Positions 20,980 through 29,856 of a stretch of 38,934 nucleotides of DNA are shown here, piece by piece. The DNA is taken from positions 1-38,934 of the forward strand of contig JANQFN010000129.1 of NCBI GenBank assembly GCA_028277825.1, written 5' to 3'. How positions within the stretch are numbered: position 1 is the stretch's first letter; each line of letters starts with the position of its first letter. Position numbers and translations under genes: made by a program. Under the pieces are notes generated by a model that was given only the letters and a program-made list of their open reading frames with translations, was not told the DNA's origin and searched no databases. The stretch is from Desulfarculaceae bacterium (GTDB taxonomy: Bacteria; Desulfobacterota; Desulfarculia; Desulfarculales; Desulfarculaceae).

Positions 20980-21234
20980 CCCGCATATTTCATGAAGGCC
21001 GTGTGTCCGGCTGCGCCAGCCGCCGGCATACGGTGTTGCTGGCTGCGCTTGGGCCTCGACGTAGCTTTAGCTACGCCTGCGGCCCTCGCTTGCCAGACGC
21101 CTTGTCTGCTGGCGGCTGGCTGTGCCGGCGATGGGTACAAACTGTGCCGTGATAATGTGAGCACTTTTTTCATGACGGGCCCATTAATAGTGATTCGCTG
21201 ATTGATGCCACCCAGCCCTCATGAAATATGCGGG
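20980..21234. mobile_element. MITE-like element with perfect 16-bp terminal inverted repeats
   Basis: CCCGCATATTTCATGA (20980-20995) and TCATGAAATATGCGGG (21219-21234); interior is a nested imperfect hairpin centred on CGTAGCT-TT-AGCTACG. Confidence 0.7.
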
Positions 21235-22575
21235 CTAGCCCAGATAGGTCTCGATGAAGCTGGTGTCCACCTCGCCCGAGGCGAACTGGGGGTGCTCCAG
21301 TATCTTCAGATCCACCGGGATGGTGGTCTTGACCCCCTCGATCTGGAAGTCCTTGAGCCCCTGCACCAGGCGGACGATAGCCCCGGAACGCTCCTCATCC
21401 CAGGCGATGACCTTGGCCAGCATGGGGTCGTAGTAAGGCGGCACCACGCAGCCGTCGGCGATGGCGTGATCCACCCGCAGGTGCTCGCCGGTCTCGGGGA
21501 AGACGACTCTTTCGATGGTGCCCGGCGAGGGGAAGAAGGTCTCCGGGTCCTCGGCGTACACCCGGGCCTCGATGGCGTGGCCCTTTAGTTCGACGTCATC
21601 CTGGCTCATGGCCAGACTCTCACCGGAGGCGATCAAGAGCTGCTGCCTGACGATGTCCACCCCGGAGAGGAACTCGCTCACCGGGTGCTCCACCTGCAGG
21701 CGGGCGTTGACCTCCATGAAGTAGTAGTCGCCGTCCGTCGAACGCAGCCCCTCCAGGGTGCCGGCGCCCACGTAGCCCATCTTCTTGACGATGGCCTGGG
21801 TGTTGGCAAAGAGCTTGACGCGGTCTTCTGGGGTGACCACCGGCGACAGGGCCTCCTCGATGATCTTCTGGTGGCGGCGCTGCACCGAGCACTCGCGCTC
21901 GCCCAGGCAGACCACGTTGCCCTCGCCGTCGGCCAGAAACTGCACCTCGATGTGGCGGGGGTTTTGCACCACGGTCTCGATGTAGCACTCCGGCGAGCCG
22001 AAGGCCATCTCGCCGATGCTCTGGGCGCGCTGGAGCACCTCGGCGGCCATCTCGGCGGACTCCACCATCTCGATGCCCTTGCCGCCGCCGCCCTTGTCCA
22101 GCTTGAGGAAGATGGGCCAGCCGTGCTCGTTGCCGAAGGCGGCCACCTCCTCGGGCGTATTCACCGGCTCCAGGGTGCCCGGGGTCACCTCGGCCCCCAC
22201 CTCCACCGCCAGGCGCCGGGTGTAGCACTTGGAGCTGATGGCGGCCAAGACCTCCGGCGGCGGGCCCACCCAGATCAGGCCGGCGTCCGCCACCTGCTTG
22301 GCAAAGGCGCCCCGCTCGGAGAGGAAGCCGTAGCCGGGGTGGATGGCCTGGGCGCCGCTTTCGATGGCGGCGGCTACGATGGCCTCCATGTTCAAGTAGC
22401 TCTCCACCGGATTGGCCGGGCCGATCAATACCGCCTCGTCGGCCTCGGCGGTGAAGGGAGCGCCCCGGTCGGCCTCGGAGAACACGGCCACGGTGGCGAT
22501 GCCCAGCTCCCTGCAGGAGCGGATGATGCGGGGCACGATCTCGCCCCGGTTGGCTATGAGCAGTTTTTGGATCAT
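21235..22575 (-). CDS. accC: Biotin carboxylase subunit of a biotin-dependent carboxylase
   Basis: LLIANRGEIVPRIIRSC, KLDKGGGGKGIEMV, ARLQVEHPVSEFLSGVDIV. Confidence 0.93.
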   Translation of the reverse strand: MIQKLLIANRGEIVPRIIRSCRELGIATVAVFSEADRGAPFTAEADEAVLIGPANPVESYLNMEAIVAAAIESGAQAIHPGYGFLSERGAFAKQVADAGLIWVGPPPEVLAAISSKCYTRRLAVEVGAEVTPGTLEPVNTPEEVAAFGNEHGWPIFLKLDKGGGGKGIEMVESAEMAAEVLQRAQSIGEMAFGSPECYIETVVQNPRHIEVQFLADGEGNVVCLGERECSVQRRHQKIIEEALSPVVTPEDRVKLFANTQAIVKKMGYVGAGTLEGLRSTDGDYYFMEVNARLQVEHPVSEFLSGVDIVRQQLLIASGESLAMSQDDVELKGHAIEARVYAEDPETFFPSPGTIERVVFPETGEHLRVDHAIADGCVVPPYYDPMLAKVIAWDEERSGAIVRLVQGLKDFQIEGVKTTIPVDLKILEHPQFASGEVDTSFIETYLG

Positions 22576-22584
22576 GATCCGGAT

Positions 22585-22809
22585 CTACTCCTCCACCTCC
22601 AGCATCACCATGGGATCGCCCACCTGCATCTCGTCCCACTCCTTGGAGATGACCTTGGTGACCACACCGTCGTATTCGGAGTTCACCTGTATTTCGGTCT
22701 TCATGCAGTTGATCACCGCCACTTCCTGGCCCTTGCTCACCTGATCGCCCTCGGCCACCACCACGCGCGCGCACAGACCGGGCATTATGGCGTTAACGCT
22801 CTTTTCCAT
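22585..22809 (-). CDS. Biotin/lipoyl attachment domain carrier protein (BCCP)
   Basis: NAIMPGLCARVVVAEGDQVSKGQEVAVINCMKTEIQVNSEYDGVV; biotinyl-Lys context C-M-K-T. Confidence 0.9.
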   Translation of the reverse strand: MEKSVNAIMPGLCARVVVAEGDQVSKGQEVAVINCMKTEIQVNSEYDGVVTKVISKEWDEMQVGDPMVMLEVEE

Positions 22810-22848
22810 GATTTATCCTCTTTCTGTCCGATGAGTCCGCCGGCCTTT

Positions 22849-23832
22849 TCAAGCCAGCGACGCTTCGCTGAGTAGTTCCTTCTGTTCCTTGCGGGCAGCT
22901 ATGGCCTCGTCCTGGTTGCTTAGCTCAAAGCGCATGAAGTCGCGCCCCGGCGCCCCCTGCCCCACCTTCCACAGGTCGGCGTTGATCACGTTCAGGGCGC
23001 ACATGTAGCCGCCCAGGGTGGGGCCGTCGGCGATGAGCAGGATGGGAGTGTTGCCGCAGATGTTCAAAGCTCCGCGGATGGCGTAGGCGTGATCGATGAT
23101 GTTGGAGGGGTGGCTGCCGCCCACCCCGCCGTCGGCCCGGGCGAAGAAGCTGTCGGGCAGCTCCTCCAAACGGTAGGCCGAGCGGTTGGAGGTGTGCTGG
23201 ATCTTGGACACCCGCTCAAACAGCAGGTCCATGCCCTCCTCGGTGACGTAATCCGGGCAGGTGTTGGGCCCGGGGATGGCCCGGAGCACCAGCTCGTTGG
23301 TCAGCTGGGGCACCGCGCCTTCTTTGAGTTTGCGCCCGGCCAGGGCGGCCAAATCCGCCGAGGGCTCCCCGAACAGCACTTCGTCGCCCTCCACCAGGGC
23401 CCGGCCCTGAAAGCCCCCGTAAGAGCCGAAGATGCAGGTGGACTTGCTGCCCAAATAGGCGGGCACGTCCACGCCGCCGGCCACCGCCAGATAGCAGCGG
23501 AAGCCGGTGGGCCCGATGTGCAAAAACTTGATCACGACGCCGGCGCCAACCTTGATGGACTCCCACAGGGGAACCGGCTGTCCGTTGATGGTGGGCTGCA
23601 TGTCGCTGCCACCCATGGCGATAACGTGGTCGCCGTCAAACTCCGCCTCCAAAAAGCCGCCGGTGATCTCCAGGCCGGCCTCGCCGGAGGGGTTGCCCAC
23701 CAAGACGTTGGCCAGGCCCAGCCCCACGTTGTCAAAGGCGCCCGAGGCGCTCATGCCCTTGCCCAGATAGCCCAGACGTCCCGGCCAGTCCTCCACCAGG
23801 GTCTCGATGCCGCCGTTGATTATCTTCAGCAT
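22849..23832 (-). CDS. AHS2-domain (KipA/PxpC-like) carboxyltransferase half, urea-carboxylase type
   Basis: GGIETLVEDWPGRLGYLGKGMSASGAFDN, GSDMQPTINGQPVPLW, DHAYAIRGALNICGNTPILLIADGPTLGGYM, ADLWKVGQ. Confidence 0.88.
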   Translation of the reverse strand: MLKIINGGIETLVEDWPGRLGYLGKGMSASGAFDNVGLGLANVLVGNPSGEAGLEITGGFLEAEFDGDHVIAMGGSDMQPTINGQPVPLWESIKVGAGVVIKFLHIGPTGFRCYLAVAGGVDVPAYLGSKSTCIFGSYGGFQGRALVEGDEVLFGEPSADLAALAGRKLKEGAVPQLTNELVLRAIPGPNTCPDYVTEEGMDLLFERVSKIQHTSNRSAYRLEELPDSFFARADGGVGGSHPSNIIDHAYAIRGALNICGNTPILLIADGPTLGGYMCALNVINADLWKVGQGAPGRDFMRFELSNQDEAIAARKEQKELLSEASLA

Positions 23833-23852
23833 AAGCCTTGCTCCTTATCGCC

Positions 23853-24839
23853 CTACAGCCGCGGGGCCTTCTTGGTGCCCTCGGCCTGCTTGGCCTTGAG
23901 CTCTTGCATCCCGGTTTGCACTTCCTCCGACTCGTACCACTGGATGTACTCCTTGGCTTTGATCTCGCCCTGCTCGATCTGGTATTCGTAGTCGGTCTTG
24001 TCGTGCACGTGGTCGTAGATCTCCACCACCTCCTTCTCGCTGACCTCGTGGAAGCGCACCCGGTCGGCGTTGCGGTAGAGGAAGGGGCCGTCTTTGAACA
24101 GTGGGTGGGTGCAGGAGAACTGGAACACCGGGATGGTGCGCCCGAACAACTGGTAGCCGCCGCCGGTGGGGGTGGTGTAGGTGAACACGCAGGGTCCGCC
24201 GATGCCCACCGCTCCCTCCGGGGTCCAGGTGCGCGGCGGGTTGTACTTGGGCACCACGATGGCGCAGCGCGGGTCGGTGGGCCAGAGGAAGGCCCCGCCC
24301 GGCCAGAAGCCGCCGCCGCTGTTGAACCAGTCGGTGCCCAGGATCATATCCTTGCACTCACGCACCGACACCCCGTTGCACATGGCCATGTACTCCAGGT
24401 TGTAGCCGTCGATCACGTTGGGCGCCTCGGGACGCACCTCGGCCACATAGCGGGCCACCGCCTTTTTGGTCTCGCTGTCCTCAAAGGCGATGGGCAGATG
24501 GATCAGGCGGGAGGCCAGCACCACGTCGTCGATGGTGGGCATGGAATCCTCGGCCTCCTTGACCGCCGCGATCAACTCGGCTTCGCTGATCACCAGGGGA
24601 TCGTAGTGCAGCATGTTGGTGCGGATGCCGGGGACGGTCTCGATCAGCCCGGGAATCTCCTTGGCCAGGATGATGTCGTTGACCGCCAGCATGCGGAAGG
24701 AGTCCTGCAACAGGGCCCTTTGCTCCCTGCCGTACTCCACCTGCATGAAGCCGTCGCCGGCCTGCCGAAACAGAATCTCCAGGCGGGATTCAGTCTCGGG
24801 CATGGTGTCCAATATGACCTGGTATTTGCCTTGGCTCAT
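23853..24839 (-). CDS. AHS1-domain (KipI/PxpB-like) carboxyltransferase half, urea-carboxylase type
   Basis: VVPKYNPPRTWTPEGAVGIGGPCVFTYTTPTGGGYQLFGRTIPVFQ, RNADRVRFHEVSEKEV; 328 aa from ATG 24839 (MSQGKYQV). Confidence 0.88.
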   Translation of the reverse strand: MSQGKYQVILDTMPETESRLEILFRQAGDGFMQVEYGREQRALLQDSFRMLAVNDIILAKEIPGLIETVPGIRTNMLHYDPLVISEAELIAAVKEAEDSMPTIDDVVLASRLIHLPIAFEDSETKKAVARYVAEVRPEAPNVIDGYNLEYMAMCNGVSVRECKDMILGTDWFNSGGGFWPGGAFLWPTDPRCAIVVPKYNPPRTWTPEGAVGIGGPCVFTYTTPTGGGYQLFGRTIPVFQFSCTHPLFKDGPFLYRNADRVRFHEVSEKEVVEIYDHVHDKTDYEYQIEQGEIKAKEYIQWYESEEVQTGMQELKAKQAEGTKKAPRL

Positions 24840-25131
24840 GGTCAGTGCCCCCTTTCGGGTCGCCGGCGGGACGGCCGCTGGTGCCGGCCGCGCTCCGCTC
24901 CTATCGTTTCTCGGGTGTCTCCCCCAGCCGCCCGGCCGTGGCCGGGTTCGCTGGCGGGTATCATGCAATGAACCCCGCCGTCTTAGCGCTCATCTGCCCA
25001 GCCGGTATTCCCCGGCAGAACCGAACGCATCGGCCCTTGTGAGCCAGCGGGCAAGGGCTCGTTATTATTAAAAAACTGTCTTTTTAGGGCGCTCCGGCGC
25101 CGGCCCACGGTCGGGCCAGGCGGCCCTGGCG

Positions 25132-25893
25132 CTACAGAGGCGGCGAGGCTATTGCCACTCCGGCCTCTTCCAACGCGCGGCGCGCGGCCTTCAAAATTTC
25201 CAACGCCCCCGGGGTGTCGGAATGGAGGCAAACCGAGCTGCCCGAGATGTCGATCTCAGCGCCTTCGGTGGAGGTCACTTTGCCCTCCTGGACCATTTTG
25301 AGGACCTTGGCCGACACGTCCTCTGGTTGCAGGGCCTCGTGGTGACGGGTGATCACCAGATTGCCCTGGTTATCATAATCCAGGTCGCCGTACAACTCAT
25401 ACACCACCTTCAGGCCCATCTCTTCGGCCAGCGGGCCGGCGACGCCCTTCTTCATGATGTAGAGGTATAATTCGGGGTCAATGTCCAAGGTGGCCTGGCA
25501 CACGGCCCGGGCCACTTCTTCGGAGCGGCAGGCCATGCCGTACAGCGACCCGTGCGGCTTTACATGATGCAGGCGGAGGCCGGCGGCCTGGCAAAAGGCC
25601 TGCAGCGCGCCCACCTGGTAAACCGTGTTGTCGTAAATCTCTTCGGGGGTGAGCTTCATCTCCCGCCGCCCGAAACCCTGCAGGTCGGGCAGGCCGGGGT
25701 GGGCGCCCACGGACACGCCGCGTTCGGCGGCCAGGGCCACGGTCTGACGCATCACCGTGGGGTCGCTGGCGTGGAACCCGCAGGCCACGTTGGCGCTGGA
25801 GACGAACTCCATGAACTGGGCGTCATTGCCCATTTTGTACATCCCGAAGCTCTCGCCCATGTCGGCGTTGATGTCCAACTGCATTGCCGCCAC
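25132..25893 (-). CDS. pxpA: LamB/YcsF family protein, 5-oxoprolinase subunit A-like
   Basis: LDINADMGESFGMYKMGND, SSANVACGFHASDPTVM, VSVGAHPGLPDLQGFGRREM, HVKPHGSLY, ISGSSVCLHSDTPGAL. Confidence 0.92.
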   Translation of the reverse strand: MAAMQLDINADMGESFGMYKMGNDAQFMEFVSSANVACGFHASDPTVMRQTVALAAERGVSVGAHPGLPDLQGFGRREMKLTPEEIYDNTVYQVGALQAFCQAAGLRLHHVKPHGSLYGMACRSEEVARAVCQATLDIDPELYLYIMKKGVAGPLAEEMGLKVVYELYGDLDYDNQGNLVITRHHEALQPEDVSAKVLKMVQEGKVTSTEGAEIDISGSSVCLHSDTPGALEILKAARRALEEAGVAIASPPL

Positions 25894-25990
25894 CTCATTT
25901 GGTCCGGTTAAACCCGGATGCTTTTATATGGCGCCCCGGAGCGGAACGGGCGACAGGCCCCGCCCCGCCCCAGGGGCGCGAGGGGTCAGG

Positions 25991-26131
25991 TTAGTCACTT
26001 TGCTCGTGGGAGGCGCGGGAAATGTTGGCCATATCCTTGCCCACCACGATGACGTTCCAGATCTCATAGCCGATCAGGGCTACGACGCTGGAGATTATGG
26101 CAGCCCACAATAGAAACGTTGTGGCACCCAT
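25991..26131 (-). CDS. 46-aa single-TM membrane protein (MGATTFLLWAAIISSVVALIGYEIWNVIVVGKDMANISRASHEQSD)
   Basis: Not in the ORF track (too short); ATG 26131, SD AAAGGAG 7 nt upstream, between SSS transporter and pxpA on the same strand. Confidence 0.75.
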   Translation of the reverse strand: MGATTFLLWAAIISSVVALIGYEIWNVIVVGKDMANISRASHEQSD

Positions 26132-26184
26132 GTCATTGCTCCTTTGTCAAACGGCTATCGCCGTTGTGGTTCTTCTCCGGCACC

Positions 26185-27651
26185 TTAGCCCTTGAACTGC
26201 TTCAAGGCCTCGAAGTCGAAGTTGTCCTTGGCGATGGCGCTGCCCACCAGGGTGATGATGCCAGCCGAAGCGAAGGCCGCTATCATGGCCCAGCCCCACA
26301 GGCCCATGCCCAGGAACATGTAGGTGCCCACGCCGAAGCCCACCAGCCCGCCAATGAAGATCGGCCAGGCGCTGATCCACTTCCAGTACTGGGAAGAGAC
26401 GAAGCCGAACACGAAGGGCGCGGTGTACATGGGCATAAACAACAGTACCATCAGAATCGACAGCGGCGTCAGGGAAACCGCTATGATCGCCAGGGTGACG
26501 ATAACCACCAGCACCCGGGCCACCTTCTTGACCTGATCGTCGGTGGCGGCCTTGTTGATGTAGGCACGGTAGATGTCGTTGCCGATGATGTTGGAGATGG
26601 CCACCACCGCGGCACCGACGGTGCCCACCGTGGCCGCCATGACCAGCCAGATGAACAGGACGCCGGTCCAGGTGGGCAGGTAGAGGCCCACCAAGGAGGC
26701 GTAGGCCTGGCTGCCGGGCACCTCGGGCATCTTGCCCGACTTCATAAGGATCAGGGCGGCAAAACCCAGAGTGGCCGACAGGAAGGGCATGAAGAACCAC
26801 CAGTTGCCCGCGTGCCTAAAGGCGCGGCCCACGTCCTTGGGCTCCCGGATGGCGAAAGCGGTCTGCCAGTAGTCCTGCTGCATGGGCAGCGAGAACAGGG
26901 CCCAGGCCAAGACCGGGATCAGGTAGTTGATCAGGGCGCTGGGACGGAAGATCTCGAACATCTCCGGAGCCAGTTTGCCGCCTTGCAACAGTTGCCCGGC
27001 GGTTTCCATGATGGGCGTGGGGCCGCCCACGGCCACCCAGGTAGCCACGCCGACGATGGCGCAGATGGGCATGGCGATCAAAGTGAAGATCCAGGTGGAG
27101 ATCAGGCTGCCCCACAGCCCGGCCACCACCGTGAAGATCAGCACCGCCACACCCAGGAAGGCCACACCTACCCAGTAGGGCACCGCCCCTCCGGTGAGGC
27201 CCACCATGACGTGGCCCGCGGCCAGGCCCTGGATCCAGGCGCCGGAGAAGGTGGTGGCGATGGCGAAGATGATCACCAGGATGTGCAGCGCCGGATTGAA
27301 GCGGTGACGGAAATACTCGGTGTAGGAGATGGCGTAGGGAAAGACCTCTCTGAGCTTGGAGGCCCAGATGCCGAACACCCACAGACCCACGGCGTACATG
27401 GGATAGATCCATACGCCGGAGATTCCGTTGTTCACCGCGCCTTCGGCCGAACCCATGACCGAAGACCCCCAAATGTACATCGAGGTCACCGAGGCTGTAA
27501 CCAGCGCCCAGTGAGCCCTGCGGCCGGCCACCAGGTAGTCTTCGGAAGTTTTGATCAACTTCCATTTCCTGGCGATAACAGCCACTATCACCGGTACGAT
27601 GATAGCCACGAATGCGGCTATAATCGCAACAACGGGACTTAAACCTTTCAT
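26185..27651 (-). CDS. Sodium:solute symporter family (SSS) transporter
   Basis: SEDYLVAGRRAHWALVTASVTSMYIWGSSVMGSAEGA; many hydrophobic helices; 488 aa. Confidence 0.9.
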   Translation of the reverse strand: MKGLSPVVAIIAAFVAIIVPVIVAVIARKWKLIKTSEDYLVAGRRAHWALVTASVTSMYIWGSSVMGSAEGAVNNGISGVWIYPMYAVGLWVFGIWASKLREVFPYAISYTEYFRHRFNPALHILVIIFAIATTFSGAWIQGLAAGHVMVGLTGGAVPYWVGVAFLGVAVLIFTVVAGLWGSLISTWIFTLIAMPICAIVGVATWVAVGGPTPIMETAGQLLQGGKLAPEMFEIFRPSALINYLIPVLAWALFSLPMQQDYWQTAFAIREPKDVGRAFRHAGNWWFFMPFLSATLGFAALILMKSGKMPEVPGSQAYASLVGLYLPTWTGVLFIWLVMAATVGTVGAAVVAISNIIGNDIYRAYINKAATDDQVKKVARVLVVIVTLAIIAVSLTPLSILMVLLFMPMYTAPFVFGFVSSQYWKWISAWPIFIGGLVGFGVGTYMFLGMGLWGWAMIAAFASAGIITLVGSAIAKDNFDFEALKQFKG

Positions 27652-27889
27652 AGCTTCGCTCCCTCAAGCCAAGGTTTTAATGAAGACACCCCTTATGCTT
27701 ATCAATGGTCGTTTTACTTCACCTGTGCGGCCAGCGGCCGCTTCGCGCTAAGGTTCGCGACTCCTGCCCAGACGCAACCGCCACGTGGCGTATGCGCCCG
27801 GGCCCGGCCTTATATCCGGGGCAGGCGGCCCGTCCCGGCATCTGGCCGCCGGGTCGCGGCATGGCGTGTCGGTTTTCATAAAACCTACA

Positions 27890-29842
27890 TTAGCTCCAGT
27901 GGGAGATGGTTCGTTTTTCCAGCATCTCCCTAAATTGCGCAGTGGACTTGGGCAACACGGTCTTTTGGCCCCAATCCATGACCACCCCGTAGCGGCGCAC
28001 CACGTCCATCTCGTCGATCTCGCCGTTGGCCAGCATCTGCTGCACCTCCTTGGGGTCCGAGCGCATCCAGGCCACCCGGTTCTCGCGGATGTAGGCGCGC
28101 TCTTTGTCGGTGGCCTCGGTGTCGATCTCATAATCCAGCATCACCGGGTCGTTTTCGATCACCACCACCCCGTAGTCCTTCTTGGCCCGCTCGATCGAAA
28201 CGTAACCGTCGATCACGTCTTCCAGCACCATCTCCGGGTCCCGCTCCAGGGGATCGCCCAGGCCGCCGCCGCCGGCCGAGGGCCGGGTGAAAGTGTCGCC
28301 GGCCTCCACCGGCACCCCGGAGAAGATGGCGCCCAAAAAGGCCTCGTCCTCTTTGCCCTTGTTTTTCCACAGTCCCTGGGGGATGGAGGGCAGGCCGCCC
28401 CAGATGCCGAAGGCGATGGAGCGGGCCCGGTCGCAGCAGTAGGACATCACCGAACCGTCGCAGGACATCACCGTCCCGCCCTTGGTGAGGCCGCAGCCGC
28501 CGCGGAACTTGCCCGGTCCGGCCGAGTCCATCAGGATACTGTGCTCGGCGGTTAAGACCGGGGTGAGGCGCTCCTGGCCCTCGCAGGGCTGAATGGACAG
28601 CCCCAGGCCGAACACTGCAGCGGTGCCGTTGGAGCCGTCCTTGGACGAGCGGCCGCCGTGGCCGCCGGCCATCCAGTCGTACCACATGAAAAAGGAGTCA
28701 AAGCCCGGCCGGCGGTCCCAGCCGCCGATGAGTAAATACTCCAGGTTGAAGGCGCAGCCCAGGGCGCGCTGGGGCATCAACTCCGACCAGAGCTCGATCA
28801 CCGCCGCCTGGGCCTTTTCATAGACCCCGGAGCAGAAGCCGGTCACCGCCACCGGCCAGGGCGCGTTGGCCACGCAGCCCTCGGGCACGGTCACGTCGAA
28901 GACCCGGAAGAAGCCGGCGTTCAGCGGTATGTCGGGGAAGAAGGCCTTGGAGCCGGCCACCAGGGAGGACAGGGTGGCGGGGAAGGCCGAATTTAAAAAA
29001 CAGCCCACGATGGGGTTGGAGCCGGTGAGGTCATAGTGCACTTGGTCGCCCTTGATGGTCATCTTGACCTTGATGGGGATCAGGCCCTCTTCCTGGTCCG
29101 GGTCCTGGTCGATGAAGTCCACCGTCTCCCACTCGCCGTCGGGGATCTCGGCGATGCGGCTGCGCGCGATGCGCTCCACATAGTCCTGGCACTCGCGCGC
29201 CGCGGCCAGCACCGTGTCCACCCCGTATTTCTCGATGAGGCGCAAGAACTCGCGCTCGCCCACCTTGCAGGCCTCGGCCTGGGCCCTGAGATCGCCCAAG
29301 CGGTCCTCGGTGCCGCGCATGTTGGCCACCAGGCAGTCGGCCACGTCGCCCAAATAGCGACCTTGGTCCCAGATGCGGATGGGGGTGATGCGGGTGCCTT
29401 CGCCGTAATGCTCGCGGGCGGTGATGTCAAAGGAGCCGGGCACCTTGCCGCCCACGTCGGCCCAGTGGCCGTTGGACAGGGTGAAGGCCACGATCTCGCC
29501 CTCATGAAACACCGGCTTTACCACCCGCACGTCGCAGAAGTGGGTGCCGCCCTCATAGGGATCGTTGAAGATGAAGATGTCGTCCTCGTGGATGTCGTCG
29601 CCAAAGGCCCTGAGGATCGCCTTGCAGGTCAGGTGCAGGGTGCCCACGTGCACCGCGATGTCCTGGCTGCCCTGCATGATGGTGTCACCGTTGGCGTCAC
29701 ACAGGGCGGAGGAGAAATCGCGGCAGTAGATCACGAAGGAATAACAGGTCCTCAGCACCTGCTCGGACATCTGGTCCACCAGGTTGCCGAAGGCGTTTTT
29801 CAAAACCTCGAAGGTTACGGGATCAAGCTCTTTGTTATTCAT
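27890..29842 (-). CDS. hyuB: Hydantoinase B/oxoprolinase family protein
   Basis: DPVTFEVLKNAFGNLVDQM, HVGTLHLTCKAIL, DIFIFNDPYEGGTHFCDV, RPSAGGGGLGDPLERDPE. Confidence 0.93.
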   Translation of the reverse strand: MNNKELDPVTFEVLKNAFGNLVDQMSEQVLRTCYSFVIYCRDFSSALCDANGDTIMQGSQDIAVHVGTLHLTCKAILRAFGDDIHEDDIFIFNDPYEGGTHFCDVRVVKPVFHEGEIVAFTLSNGHWADVGGKVPGSFDITAREHYGEGTRITPIRIWDQGRYLGDVADCLVANMRGTEDRLGDLRAQAEACKVGEREFLRLIEKYGVDTVLAAARECQDYVERIARSRIAEIPDGEWETVDFIDQDPDQEEGLIPIKVKMTIKGDQVHYDLTGSNPIVGCFLNSAFPATLSSLVAGSKAFFPDIPLNAGFFRVFDVTVPEGCVANAPWPVAVTGFCSGVYEKAQAAVIELWSELMPQRALGCAFNLEYLLIGGWDRRPGFDSFFMWYDWMAGGHGGRSSKDGSNGTAAVFGLGLSIQPCEGQERLTPVLTAEHSILMDSAGPGKFRGGCGLTKGGTVMSCDGSVMSYCCDRARSIAFGIWGGLPSIPQGLWKNKGKEDEAFLGAIFSGVPVEAGDTFTRPSAGGGGLGDPLERDPEMVLEDVIDGYVSIERAKKDYGVVVIENDPVMLDYEIDTEATDKERAYIRENRVAWMRSDPKEVQQMLANGEIDEMDVVRRYGVVMDWGQKTVLPKSTAQFREMLEKRTISHWS

Positions 29843-29856
29843 TTGCTTATGCCCCC

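Noticed and set aside
20892-21201. Short ORFs within 20892-21201
   Set aside because: They lie wholly or partly in the MITE-like element and consist of translated inverted repeats (e.g. ...RSQQHRMPAAGAAGHTAFMKYAG).
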